From Pseudomonas turukhanskensis (lineage in GTDB: Bacteria; Pseudomonadota; Gammaproteobacteria; Pseudomonadales; Pseudomonadaceae), in contig NZ_BSFN01000012.1 of NCBI RefSeq assembly GCF_027922365.1, forward strand, positions 1 through 64,000: a stretch of DNA of 64,000 nucleotides, given 5' to 3'. The position numbers and the translations under genes were made by a program. This document shows, piece by piece, positions 1-7,917 of the stretch (the stretch's first letter is position 1; each line of letters starts with the position of its first letter). The notes beneath the pieces were generated by a model. The model had not been told where the DNA came from. It did no database searches and saw only the letters and a list, made by a program, of their open reading frames with translations.

Positions 1-48
1 GCACTGCGTCAGATAGACCTGAGACAGCGGGCAACATGATCATCAACC

Positions 49-90
49 TGTTACCCATGTCTCCCGACAGGTGTTTACCATGTCCCCCGG
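49..90. mobile_element. IS-end-like direct repeats (remnant or flank of an insertion sequence)
   Basis: Two imperfect copies of a TGTTACCCATGTCTCCCG-type motif lie 23 bp apart (49-68 and 72-90). Motifs of this kind occur as multiple terminal repeats of some insertion sequences, such as the IS21 and IS481 groups; that attribution is from memory and not tested. No transposase frame is visible to the right, so the element would extend left of the window. The repeats end close to position 100, where a palindrome of the GTGC family begins without its usual left half. No gene is supported in 1-357. Confidence 0.4.
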
Positions 91-101
91 CTGAACATTA
101 C

Positions 102-155
102 GCGCACCAGACGGTTTCTCTCGAGGCCGCAACGGTGCGCATAGCACACCCTACC
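102..155. repeat. Truncated GTGC-family palindromic repeat
   Basis: GCGCACC at 102-108 pairs with GGTGCGC at 134-140, followed by AGCACACCCTAC. The same sequence occurs complete at 8286-8350 and in the array at 33260-33633. Here the outer left arm (TAGGGTGTGCTC) is missing and is replaced by the IS-end-like sequence. Confidence 0.6.
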
Positions 156-357
156 AGGAGCGTTTTAAGCACCTTGAGTCATATAGGTGCATTAGAAAAG
201 CCGTAAATGATTTAAAAACAGCCCTTTACAGCACAATGATCTGACTATGCTTCAACAGGAGCGGCTAACCCTGCTCCCGGTGGGGCCTTTTCGAAATTCT
301 CCGTTTACCCGCTGCCAGGCGCCAAGGCCCCCACCGGTTACCTATTTCGAGGTTTCT

Positions 358-837
358 ATGGGCATCGCCGCCAGTGAGTTATGCCAACACGTTATCCGCC
401 CTACCCTCCTCTACCTGGATCGTCATAGCCCCTGCGCCGAGTCTTTTCTGCTCTGTGCTGCCGCTTGTCAGTCCGCACTCGGCTCAGCGCTGGATGACCA
501 AAGCGGTCACGGCCTGTACCGAATCGCCGATTTGCGTCACCAAATGTTCTGGGACCAGCATTTGGCGCTCGACCCGGAACTGGCCAGCCGGGTTCGGGGG
601 TTGGCCAGCCAGCATGCGTTTTTGGCCGCGCCGCACATCGAGTTGACCGTCAACCTGCGCTACGCCACCGCTATTGCCTGGCTCATGGTGGAGGCGCAAC
701 GCCCCGATTTGCCTGAGGTTGAGGACATAATGGGCATGGCCCAGGTGTGGCAGCAGGTGTTCCAACCTCAGGGGCGCCTTCGCGATTTCAGCCGTGCCTG
801 GCATCACTACGTCGGCAAAGCCCAACAAGCCGCTTAA
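358..837 (+). CDS. Unrecognised 159-residue protein
   Basis: I do not recognise this family. The ATG at 358 is preceded by GAGG at 349-352 and is preferred over an in-frame ATG at 247, whose extra 37 residues are Pro/Arg-rich and unlike a protein start. The product is cytosolic-looking, rich in Leu, Ala, His and Gln, predicted largely helical, with no signal peptide or membrane segment. Cysteines cluster near residues 29-38. It stands alone between the left-edge repeats and the fadL-type gene, on the same strand as the latter but 176 bp away. The frame has normal Pseudomonas third-position GC, which supports it being coding. Function unknown. Confidence 0.6.
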   Translation: MGIAASELCQHVIRPTLLYLDRHSPCAESFLLCAAACQSALGSALDDQSGHGLYRIADLRHQMFWDQHLALDPELASRVRGLASQHAFLAAPHIELTVNLRYATAIAWLMVEAQRPDLPEVEDIMGMAQVWQQVFQPQGRLRDFSRAWHHYVGKAQQAA

Positions 838-907
838 GATTTTTCCTGAACCAAAGCGGCACAGTACGCTCGTACAAGTTTGCCGACGTTGCCATCATTT
901 TGCTCAA

Positions 908-922
908 AATTGTCCGACAATT
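908..922. promoter_or_regulatory. Perfect 15-bp palindrome upstream of the fadL-type gene
   Basis: AATTGTC-C-GACAATT has two 7-base arms that pair perfectly around one base. It lies 91 bp before the ATG at 1014, in an AT-rich stretch where a promoter would be expected. It could bind a dimeric repressor; the regulator is not identified. Confidence 0.4.
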
Positions 923-1013
923 GCCTGCAAAATAGCGTTCCTGAGCAACTGGCCAGGTTATTCAAATACTGATAATTTCCGCCCCCCGTACAAAAATACA
1001 ACAGGACTTTCCG

Positions 1014-2291
1014 ATGAAACACGCCTGGTTCAAGACTACCCTAGCCCTGACTATTTCTGCCGCCTCCAGCTACTCCGTAGCTGGCGGTTTTGCCCTCAAC
1101 GAACAAAGCATCAGCGGCATGGGTTCTTCCTACGCTGGGCGTTCGTCGTCGGCCGATGATGCCACCACCCTGTTCGGCAACCCGGCCGGCATGTCGCGCT
1201 TGAAACGCTCCGAAGTCAGCGTGGGCGCAGCTGCCATCGTCGCGAAAACCGATATCAGCCACACCAGCGGCTCCACCGCCGGCAGCAACGATGGCGACAT
1301 GGTGCCGTTCACCGCCGTGCCGATGGGCTACTACGTAAACCCGGTAAATGATCAGTGGACGTTCGGCGTCGGCGTGTACGCACCCTTCGGCCTGATCACC
1401 GATTACGAAGGTGGCTTCCAGGGCCGCAAGTTCGGCGACTACAGCGAAGTGAAAGTGGTCACCGTGCAGCCAACTGTCAGCTTCCGCGTCAACGATCAAC
1501 TCTCGATCGGTGGTGGCCCGACCATCAACCGTATCGACGGCAAGCTGGAAAGCGCCCTTGGCAGCCTGAACCCTGCACTCGGTGACAGCCGCGTAAAAAT
1601 CAAAGGCGACGACACCGCCATCGGCTACAACATTGGCGCCCTGTACGAATTCACCCCGCACACCCGTGCCGGCGTGACGTACCACTCCAAGGTCAAGTAC
1701 AAGCTGGACGGCGATACCACCGTTTCTGGCAGCGACCCGATCTACACGGCAATTGGCGCCTACGGCAAATACGATGCCTCGCTGGACCTGACCACCCCGG
1801 AATCGGTTGATGCCTCGATTACCCACGACATCGACGACGCCTGGACGGTTTATGCCGGTAGCACCTGGACTCGCTGGAGCCGCCTGAAAGAAATCACCGT
1901 TGAGAACGACGGCGTCACTGGCCCGGCTGCTGGTACCCTGTCGAGCATTACCGAAGAGCAGAACTGGCACGACACCTGGGGCTACGCGGTGGGCACGGCC
2001 TACAAGCTGAACCAACAGTGGACCCTGCGCGCGGGCCTCGCCTTCGACCAGAGCCCGACTAACAACACCAACCGCTCGCCGCGCATCCCGACTGGCGACC
2101 GTACCGCCGTCAGCTTCGGCTTTGGCTGGAACCCGACTGAAGACCTGACCGTTGACGTGGCCTACTCCTACCTGTGGGAAGAAGACACCAAGATCAACGA
2201 CGTGGACACCGAAGGGAACAAAGGCAGCTACGCAGCCACCTACGAAAACAGCGCACACGGTTTCGGTACTCAGGTTTCGTACCGCTTCTAA
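1014..2291 (+). CDS. FadL-family outer membrane transport protein
   Basis: A 425-residue outer membrane beta-barrel of the OmpP1/FadL/TodX family, which admits long-chain fatty acids or other hydrophobic compounds. A signal peptide covers about residues 1-23 (basic start, hydrophobic core, cleavage near SVAGG). The mature start GFALNEQS and the following MGSSYAGRSSSADDATTLF and NPAGM segments are typical of the FadL N-terminal hatch. Repeated amphipathic strands run to a C-terminal YRF, the usual barrel-assembly signal. Length fits the family. It is monocistronic: a strong terminator follows at 2311-2348. A 15-bp palindrome upstream may be its operator. The ligand cannot be read from the sequence. 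Confidence 0.9.
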   Translation: MKHAWFKTTLALTISAASSYSVAGGFALNEQSISGMGSSYAGRSSSADDATTLFGNPAGMSRLKRSEVSVGAAAIVAKTDISHTSGSTAGSNDGDMVPFTAVPMGYYVNPVNDQWTFGVGVYAPFGLITDYEGGFQGRKFGDYSEVKVVTVQPTVSFRVNDQLSIGGGPTINRIDGKLESALGSLNPALGDSRVKIKGDDTAIGYNIGALYEFTPHTRAGVTYHSKVKYKLDGDTTVSGSDPIYTAIGAYGKYDASLDLTTPESVDASITHDIDDAWTVYAGSTWTRWSRLKEITVENDGVTGPAAGTLSSITEEQNWHDTWGYAVGTAYKLNQQWTLRAGLAFDQSPTNNTNRSPRIPTGDRTAVSFGFGWNPTEDLTVDVAYSYLWEEDTKINDVDTEGNKGSYAATYENSAHGFGTQVSYRF

Positions 2292-2310
2292 CCGCTGGCT
2301 GTAACACCCG

Positions 2311-2348
2311 ACACCGTCATTCCCTAAACGGGAATGACGGTGTTTTTT
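2311..2348 (+). terminator. Rho-independent terminator of the fadL-type gene
   Basis: ACACCGTCATTCCC pairs with GGGAATGACGGTGT around a short loop, followed by TTTTTT. It begins about 20 bp after the stop codon at 2291. Confidence 0.85.
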
Positions 2349-2390
2349 ATGGGGAGGGTTTTAGGGCCCCATTCACGCCACAAAAGTCGC

Positions 2391-2418
2391 TTGGCCTTCC
2401 CGCGCACCGCTCTATAAT
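2391..2418 (+). promoter_or_regulatory. Sigma-70-type promoter of the patatin gene
   Basis: TTGGCC at 2391-2396 and a perfect TATAAT at 2413-2418 are separated by 16 bp. The implied start of transcription near 2425 leaves a leader of about 20 nt before the ATG at 2445. Confidence 0.6.
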
Positions 2419-2444
2419 CGCCCCCTTGCGTGATGGAGGCCTAC

Positions 2445-3524
2445 ATGAGCGCGATTCAAATCAAGTCCCCCGCTCTGACGATCAAAGCCGGCAGCACCGC
2501 CCTGGCGCGTATTCGTGAGCGCGGTTTATCGCCTGCTGACGTCGGCATCTTGCCCGGCGCCGCCGGTGGCCCCAAAGCCCTTGGCATTCAGGGCCTGGAC
2601 CTGGCGCTATTCGGCGACTGGCTTCCCCGTGCGCCACGTCAGCGCTCACTGATCGGTGCTTCCATTGGCTCCTGGCGCTTCGCCAGTGCCTGCCTGCCCG
2701 ACGCTGCCGCTGGCATCCAGCGCCTGGGCGAGCTGTATACCCAGCAGCGTTTTGCCAAAGGCGTAACCATGGCCGAGGTGTCGCAAAGCTGCGTACGCAT
2801 GCTCGACGAATTGCTCGAAGGCCAGGACGCCCATGTACTGAACAACCCCCACTACAGCCTGAATATCATGGTGGTCAAAAGCCTCGGCCTGCTCGCCCAC
2901 GACCGCCGTGGCGCGCTGGGGCTGGGCTTGTCTTCAGTGATCGGCAACAACCTGCTCGGTCGCCCGCGCCTCTCACGGCATTTCGAGCGAGTGATTCTGC
3001 ACGACGCACGCACCCCGCCGCCGCTCAATGCCCTGAGCGACTTCCCCTCGCGCCTGCTGCACCTGGACGTCGGCAACCTGCGCCACGCGCTGCTGGCGTC
3101 CGGCTCCATTCCGATGGTGATGGAAGGTGTGCGCGATATTCCCGGTGCAGGCGTGGGCACTTACCGCGACGGCGGCCTGCTCGACTACCACCTCGACCTG
3201 CCCTACAGCGGCGACGACGTGGTGCTTTATCCGCACTTCACCGACAAGGTGATTCCCGGCTGGTTCGACAAGGGCCTGCCGTGGCGCAAAGGCGACAATG
3301 GGCGCCTGCAGAACGTGCTGCTGCTGGCGCCCTCCCGCGACTACCTGGCCAAGCTGCCCCACGGCAAGTTGCCCGACCGGAAAGACTTCACCCGCTACCT
3401 GGGTGATGACGCCGGTCGCGAGCGCTACTGGCGCACCGCCATGGACGCCAGCCGCCGCCTGGGCGACGAATTTCTCGAGCTGGTCGACAGCAACAAGCTC
3501 GGCGAGCGCCTGCAAGCCCTCTAA
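2445..3524 (+). CDS. Patatin-like phospholipase family protein
   Basis: A 359-residue patatin-fold serine acyl hydrolase. Visible signatures are a glycine-rich oxyanion segment (PGAAGGPKALG), the nucleophile elbow GASIG (Gly-x-Ser-x-Gly) shortly after, and the DGG motif of the catalytic Asp in YRDGGLLDYH. These form the Ser-Asp dyad of the family. There is no signal peptide, so it should act in the cytoplasm or on the inner face of the membrane. ATG at 2445 is chosen because GGAGG stands 5 bp upstream (2435-2439); GTG 2430 and ATG 2433 lie upstream of or within that site. A TATAAT promoter immediately precedes it. Substrate unknown. Confidence 0.88.
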   Translation: MSAIQIKSPALTIKAGSTALARIRERGLSPADVGILPGAAGGPKALGIQGLDLALFGDWLPRAPRQRSLIGASIGSWRFASACLPDAAAGIQRLGELYTQQRFAKGVTMAEVSQSCVRMLDELLEGQDAHVLNNPHYSLNIMVVKSLGLLAHDRRGALGLGLSSVIGNNLLGRPRLSRHFERVILHDARTPPPLNALSDFPSRLLHLDVGNLRHALLASGSIPMVMEGVRDIPGAGVGTYRDGGLLDYHLDLPYSGDDVVLYPHFTDKVIPGWFDKGLPWRKGDNGRLQNVLLLAPSRDYLAKLPHGKLPDRKDFTRYLGDDAGRERYWRTAMDASRRLGDEFLELVDSNKLGERLQAL

Positions 3525-3542
3525 AAAAGCAATTATCAGGAT

Positions 3543-3670
3543 GTGTGAAAACGTAGCGAGCGAAGGTTAGGCAAGGCAAAAACAGGCGAAAAAGCGGAGA
3601 TGACACGGAGTCAATGAGCATTTTGAGCTTGTTTTTAACGCCGCCTAACCGAGCGCAGTAGTTTTCACAC
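3543..3670. repeat. 128-bp imperfect palindromic intergenic repeat
   Basis: The ends are exact inverted copies (GTGTGAAAAC / GTTTTCACAC). Inner sequences also pair imperfectly (GGTTAGGC / GCCTAACC, AAAAACA / TGTTTTT). It fills the whole gap between two genes and carries no reading frame of note. A related element with the same AGGCAAGGC...AATGAGCATTT layout lies at 58060-58212. Confidence 0.7.
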
Positions 3671-3691
3671 GGCCTGATCCAAGGATTGGTC

Positions 3692-4519
3692 ATGAAGCTC
3701 GCAGTCGCCATCATCCATGGCATTGGCACCCAACCGCTGGAACTCGATGCCGACGGCCATCACCTGTTCGCCCAGAGCCTGATCGCCGCCTTGCGCCAGC
3801 GCCTGGGCGCCGAGGTCGATCAGGTGGCGTTTCAAAGCCTGTACTGGGCCAACGTGCTGGACGACCGCGAGTTCGCCTACCTGGAAAAACTCAAGACCGA
3901 GCCCGTGACCTGGCGCTGGTTGCGACGCGCCGTCACCCTGTTTCTCGGTGATGCCAGCGGCTACCGCAAAGTCAGCGAAGCCTACGACACCACCTACCAG
4001 GAAGTGCACCAGACCGTGCGCCAGGGCCTGCAAGCACTGCGCGCCAAAGTGGACGCCGACACGCCATTGGTGGTGCTTGCCCACTCGCTCGGCGGGCATA
4101 TCTTTTCCAACTACGCCTGGGACCAGCAGCAGCTAAACGCCACGCCCAGCTGCCCGCTCGACCCGTTTCTGGGGCTGGAAACCCTGGCCGGGCTAATCAC
4201 CTTTGGCTGCAATATTCCGCTGTTTACCTTCGCCTATAACCCGGTGCTGCCCATCCGTTTCCCCGGCCATTGCCTGAGCCCCGCCGTGCGCGAACAGGCG
4301 CGCTGGCTTAACCTCTATGCACCGGCCGACGCCTTGGGTTACCCGCTGCGGCCATTGCCCAACTACGCCGCGGTGGTCAGCGAAGACCGCGCCATGGCCG
4401 TGGGCCCCTGGTACAAACGGCACACCCCTTTGAGTCATATGGAGTACTGGAACGATGGTGGTTTTCACACCTATGTGGCGGATTATCTGCATCAGCTGCT
4501 GCCTGCTTGCAGCGACTGA
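3692..4519 (+). CDS. Alpha/beta-hydrolase fold protein, probable serine esterase or lipase-like
   Basis: A 275-residue protein with an early hydrophobic strand ending in the HGIGTQP oxyanion-type loop (about residues 8-14). The nucleophile elbow is AHSLGGH within VVLAHSLGGHIFSNYAW. A candidate acid and histidine lie near the C-terminus (DGGFHTYVADYL). These are the elements of an alpha/beta-hydrolase catalytic triad. No signal peptide. The ATG at 3692 has AAGGA 6 bp upstream; a TTG at 3686 is also in frame but less likely. The last 65 bp overlap the next gene. Substrate unknown. Confidence 0.75.
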   Translation: MKLAVAIIHGIGTQPLELDADGHHLFAQSLIAALRQRLGAEVDQVAFQSLYWANVLDDREFAYLEKLKTEPVTWRWLRRAVTLFLGDASGYRKVSEAYDTTYQEVHQTVRQGLQALRAKVDADTPLVVLAHSLGGHIFSNYAWDQQQLNATPSCPLDPFLGLETLAGLITFGCNIPLFTFAYNPVLPIRFPGHCLSPAVREQARWLNLYAPADALGYPLRPLPNYAAVVSEDRAMAVGPWYKRHTPLSHMEYWNDGGFHTYVADYLHQLLPACSD

Positions 4520-4829
4520 AAGCCAGGCCGCGCTGAATCCGCAGAGCCAGGACGAGGTAGGCAAGCTGCTTGCCTTCGTCGAAAACAGCGGCTGCAGCTT
4601 TATCCGTAACGGCAGCGCTTACGACGGCAAGGAAGCGCGCATGCACCTGCAGCAAAAGCTCGATTACCTGGAAAACAAAGGCCTGGTGAGTTCAAGCGAA
4701 GACTTTATCCAACGCGCCGCCACCGGCAGCAGCATCAGCGGCAAGCCGTACAGCGTCGACTGCAAGGGGCAGCAGCAGCCGTCGGCGGATTGGTTGAATG
4801 GGGAATTGCAGCGGATTCGTAAGCCCTAA
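4455..4829 (+). CDS. DUF5329-type small secreted protein
   Basis: About 124 residues. After a hydrophobic signal segment (MWRIICISCCLLAATESQA) the mature part reads as the DUF5329 pattern: FVENSGCSFIRNG, then a conserved HLQQKL helix, and a second Cys (SVDCKG) that may pair with the first. Likely periplasmic. Its start lies inside the upstream hydrolase gene in another frame. ATG 4455 has GGAG at 4441-4444; ATG 4473 would give a cleaner signal peptide but no clear ribosome site. The overlap suggests translational coupling. Molecular function is not known for the family. Confidence 0.65.
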   Translation: MVVFTPMWRIICISCCLLAATESQAALNPQSQDEVGKLLAFVENSGCSFIRNGSAYDGKEARMHLQQKLDYLENKGLVSSSEDFIQRAATGSSISGKPYSVDCKGQQQPSADWLNGELQRIRKP

Positions 4830-4840
4830 TTTCAAAAGAA

Positions 4841-4895
4841 TCGAGGCTGAAGCCTCTCCTACACAGATCCCTGTAGGAGAGGCTTCAGCCTCGAT
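4841..4895. repeat. Palindromic REP-type hairpin (TCGAGGCTGAAGCCTCTCCTAC family)
   Basis: TCGAGGCTGAAGCCTCTCCTAC pairs with GTAGGAGAGGCTTCAGCCTCGA across a short loop. It lies between convergent genes and may also end transcription on both strands, though no long T-run follows. A second copy lies at 9669-9730. Confidence 0.75.
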
Positions 4896-4912
4896 AAACA
4901 GCAGCCCAGACC

Positions 4913-6094
4913 TCAGCCTTCCAGTTTCCCAGCCGGCCCGAAGAACTCATAAAAACACTGCTCCGCCGGCACCCCCAGCCCACGCAGGCTGCGGTTTACA
5001 TGCGCCATAAACGGTTGCGGCCCGAGAAAGTAAGCATCCATATCACGCGTCTGCGGCAACCACTGCGCCAGCCGTTCCTCCGTCAAAAAGCCACTTTCGA
5101 CATGCCCATCTTCCCCGCGTGGCTCGCTGTAGCAGTAAAAGCGTTTGAGCTGCGGGTGCGCTTCGGCCTTGGCCGCCAGCCAGTCCTGAAACCCATGCAC
5201 GCCGCCATGGCGAGCGCAGTGAATAAAGTGAATGTCGCGGCCACTGTCCAGTGCGTGCTCCAGCATTGCCAGGGCCGGGGTAATGCCTACCCCGGCGGTG
5301 ATCAATGCCAGCGGCTTGTCTGAGCGGCGCAAGGTAAAGGCCCCGGCCGGCGGGAACAGCTCCACGCTGTCGCCGACCTGCAACTGCTCATGCAGGTACC
5401 CCGACACGCGCCCGCCTTTCTCGCGTTTTACGCTGATGCGGTATTCGCGCTGATTCGGCGCGGCCGAAAGCGAGTAGTTACGGCGCAAGTCATCACCATC
5501 GATTTCTACCCGCAAGCCAATGTACTGACCCGGCTCGAAATCCATCAGCGCCCCGCCGTCGGCTGGCACAAAGTAGAACGAGGTAATTTCTTCGCTCTCC
5601 ACCACCTTTTTCGCCAACCGGAACTGCCGACCACCGCGCCAGCCGCCTTCGGCCTGCTCGCGCTCGCTGTACATCGTTTCCTCAATGCCCATCAGCAGAT
5701 TGGCCAGTTGCTGGTATGCGCCGGCCCAGGCGTCTATGACTTCATCGGTGGCCACTTCGCTGCCCAGCACTTCGCGGATGGCCTGCAGCAGGCAGCTGCC
5801 GACGATGGGGTAATGCTCGGGGAGAATCTGCAGGGCCACGTGCTTGTTGACGATCTGGCCTACGAGCGGGCCCAGCGCATCCAGGCGGTCGATAAATTTG
5901 GCGTACATCAGCACGGCATTGGCCAGGGCACGAGCCTGGGCCCCGCTGGCCTGGTGGGTCTGGTTGAACAGCGGACGAACTTCGGGGTAGTCGCGCAGCA
6001 TGGTGCTGTAAAAATGCGAGGTCAGCGCTTCGCCGCCGGACTCCAGCAAGGGCACGGTGGCTTTGATCAAAGCGGTCTGCGGGGCACTGAGCAT
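4913..6094 (-). CDS. hmp: Flavohaemoglobin, nitric oxide dioxygenase
   Basis: A 393-residue flavohaemoglobin that oxidises NO to nitrate with O2 and NAD(P)H. The globin domain covers about residues 1-138 with the haem pocket residues at the classical positions: Y29 (B10), Q53 (E7), proximal H85, and Y95. The FAD domain follows (RNYSLS, FAD binding), then the NAD(P)H domain (ITAGVGITP), ending in the family's FYEFFGPA. The ATG at 6094 is preceded by AGGAGA; an in-frame start at 6130 lies in the promoter region and is rejected. It is divergent from the norR-type regulator, the usual arrangement for fhp in Pseudomonas, and has a sigma-54-like promoter. Confidence 0.96.
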   Translation of the reverse strand: MLSAPQTALIKATVPLLESGGEALTSHFYSTMLRDYPEVRPLFNQTHQASGAQARALANAVLMYAKFIDRLDALGPLVGQIVNKHVALQILPEHYPIVGSCLLQAIREVLGSEVATDEVIDAWAGAYQQLANLLMGIEETMYSEREQAEGGWRGGRQFRLAKKVVESEEITSFYFVPADGGALMDFEPGQYIGLRVEIDGDDLRRNYSLSAAPNQREYRISVKREKGGRVSGYLHEQLQVGDSVELFPPAGAFTLRRSDKPLALITAGVGITPALAMLEHALDSGRDIHFIHCARHGGVHGFQDWLAAKAEAHPQLKRFYCYSEPRGEDGHVESGFLTEERLAQWLPQTRDMDAYFLGPQPFMAHVNRSLRGLGVPAEQCFYEFFGPAGKLEG

Positions 6095-6136
6095 GTGTTC
6101 TCTCCTGGATCGTGGTAGGGTTTCTGCCACGAACTA

Positions 6137-6154
6137 TTCCAGTTTTCATGCCAA
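6137..6154 (-). promoter_or_regulatory. Candidate sigma-54 promoter of hmp
   Basis: Read on the minus strand the segment is TTGGCATGAAAACTGGAA. It matches the -24 element TGGCA well and the -12 element (TTGCA) only partly, with correct spacing. It lies 43-60 bp before the hmp ATG. Sigma-54 dependence is expected because the neighbouring activator is an AAA+ enhancer-binding protein. Confidence 0.5.
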
Positions 6155-6176
6155 GCTTTTATTCGTTTAATTTCAA

Positions 6177-6217
6177 TGACTTAATAATTTATTGAGTCAT
6201 ACAGACACGAGTCATAA
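6177..6217. promoter_or_regulatory. Candidate NorR/FhpR binding region
   Basis: TGACTTAATAATTTATTGAGTCA (6177-6199) is a near-perfect palindrome, and GAGTCATA recurs at 6194-6201 and 6210-6217 as a direct repeat with 16-bp period. The region lies between the divergent hmp and norR genes, upstream of the candidate sigma-54 promoter, where an enhancer site would be expected. Confidence 0.45.
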
Positions 6218-6246
6218 GGACTCTAACCCGCCGAAAGAGTGTCGTA

Positions 6247-7803
6247 ATGACAGCAAACGCCCTGCTCAGCGCTTTTCTCCCCTTGGTGGCCGACCTCTCC
6301 CGCGAGCTACCCGAGAGCGAACGCTATCGCCGCCTGCTGGATGCCCTGCGCCAGTTATTGCCCTGCGATGCCACCGCGTTGTTGCGCCTGGAAGGCGAGC
6401 AACTGGTGCCGCTCGCCGTACACGGCCTGAGCGCCGACACCCTCGGCCGGCGCTTCAAGGTGGCCGAGCACCCGCGCCTCAAAGCCCTGCTGGAAAACCG
6501 CGAACCCACCCACTTTGCCGCCGACAGCGACCTTCCCGACCCATACGACGGCTTGGTCGACGGCGTGCACGGCCACCTGGAAGTGCACGATTGCATGGGC
6601 TGCTCGCTGTACCTGGACGAACGCCCGTGGGGCGTGCTCACCCTCGATGCCCTGGACGCCGCCTGCTTCAGCCCCGACGATCTCAACACCCTTGCTGCCT
6701 TTTCCAACCTGGCCGCCGCCACGGTAAAAGCCGGCGAGCGCATCCATAGCCTGGCCCGCGATGCCCACGACCAGCACCAGCTTGCCGAGGCCTACAAACA
6801 GGCTGCCGGACAGGCGCAGGCCAAGGAAATGATCGGCCAGAGCCCAGCGCATAAGCGCCTGGTGGAAGAAATCGCCCTGGTCGGCAACAGCGAACTGAGC
6901 GTGCTCATCAGCGGCGAAACCGGCGTCGGCAAGGAGCTGGTCGCCCAGGCCATTCACGCTCAATCACCACGGGCCAAGGCGCCGATGATCAGCCTCAACT
7001 GCGCGGCACTGCCGGAAACCCTGGTGGAAAGCGAGCTGTTCGGCCATGTACGCGGCGCATTCTCCGGCGCGGTAAACGAGCGGCGCGGCAAGTTCGAATT
7101 GGCCGATGGCGGCACCCTCTTTCTCGACGAGTTGGGCGAGTTGCCGCTGCCGGTGCAGGCCAAATTGCTGCGCGTGCTGCAAAGCGGGCAACTGCAGCGC
7201 GTGGGCTCGGACAAGGAGCACCACGTAAACGTACGGGTGCTGGCCGCCACCAACCGCGACCTGGCCGAAGAAGTGCGCGCCGGCCGTTTTCGCGCCGACC
7301 TCTACCACCGCCTGAGCGTGTACCCCCTGCGCGTGCCACCGCTGCGCGAACGCGGCCGCGATGTTTTGCTGCTGGCTGGTTTTTTCCTCGAAGACAACCG
7401 CCCGCGCCTGGGCCTGCGCAGCTTGCGTTTAGCCAGCGATGCCCAGGCGGCCCTGCTCGCCTACGACTGGCCAGGTAATGTGCGCGAACTGGAACACCTG
7501 ATCGGCCGCGCCTCACTTAAAGCACTGGCAGCGTGCAGCGAGCGGCCGCGCATTCTCAGTGTGCAGGCGGTGGATCTGGCACTGCCCGATAGCCAGCGCA
7601 TGCTAGCCATGGCCGCCGCTGAACCACCGCAGGTGAAAGGCGCCGTCGGCGATCTGCGCCAGCACCTGGACGATTACCAGCGGCAACTGATTGGTGCTTG
7701 CCTTGAGCGTCACCAAGGTAATTGGGCGAGCGCGGCCCGGGAGTTGGGGCTGGACAGGGCCAACCTGAGTCGCTTGGCCAAGCGCTTGAACCTCAAGGCC
7801 TGA
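6247..7803 (+). CDS. norR: NO-responsive sigma-54 activator, NorR/FhpR type
   Basis: A 518-residue enhancer-binding protein. An N-terminal GAF domain (about residues 20-165) contains the DPYDGL and HDCMGC segments expected of the NorR non-haem iron NO sensor. The AAA+ domain starts near residue 195 (MIGQSPAHKRLVEE), with Walker A GETGVGKE, Walker B GGTLFLDELGELPL, and the sigma-54 contact loop GAFSGA at residues 270-275, where most family members have GAFTGA. A Fis-type helix-turn-helix ends the protein (NWASAARELGLDRANLSRLA). Divergent from hmp, so it most likely activates that gene when NO is present. It should be called fhpR in Pseudomonas usage. Confidence 0.92.
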   Translation: MTANALLSAFLPLVADLSRELPESERYRRLLDALRQLLPCDATALLRLEGEQLVPLAVHGLSADTLGRRFKVAEHPRLKALLENREPTHFAADSDLPDPYDGLVDGVHGHLEVHDCMGCSLYLDERPWGVLTLDALDAACFSPDDLNTLAAFSNLAAATVKAGERIHSLARDAHDQHQLAEAYKQAAGQAQAKEMIGQSPAHKRLVEEIALVGNSELSVLISGETGVGKELVAQAIHAQSPRAKAPMISLNCAALPETLVESELFGHVRGAFSGAVNERRGKFELADGGTLFLDELGELPLPVQAKLLRVLQSGQLQRVGSDKEHHVNVRVLAATNRDLAEEVRAGRFRADLYHRLSVYPLRVPPLRERGRDVLLLAGFFLEDNRPRLGLRSLRLASDAQAALLAYDWPGNVRELEHLIGRASLKALAACSERPRILSVQAVDLALPDSQRMLAMAAAEPPQVKGAVGDLRQHLDDYQRQLIGACLERHQGNWASAARELGLDRANLSRLAKRLNLKA

Positions 7804-7917
7804 ACTGCCGCCGGGCGCTTTCTGACCCTCAGGACAAACGCGCGACGGGCAAAGCCACAGGCGAACTGGTAGACTCGCCGGCCATTTTTTGATCACCGTC
7901 TTCTCAGAGCGTTAGTC

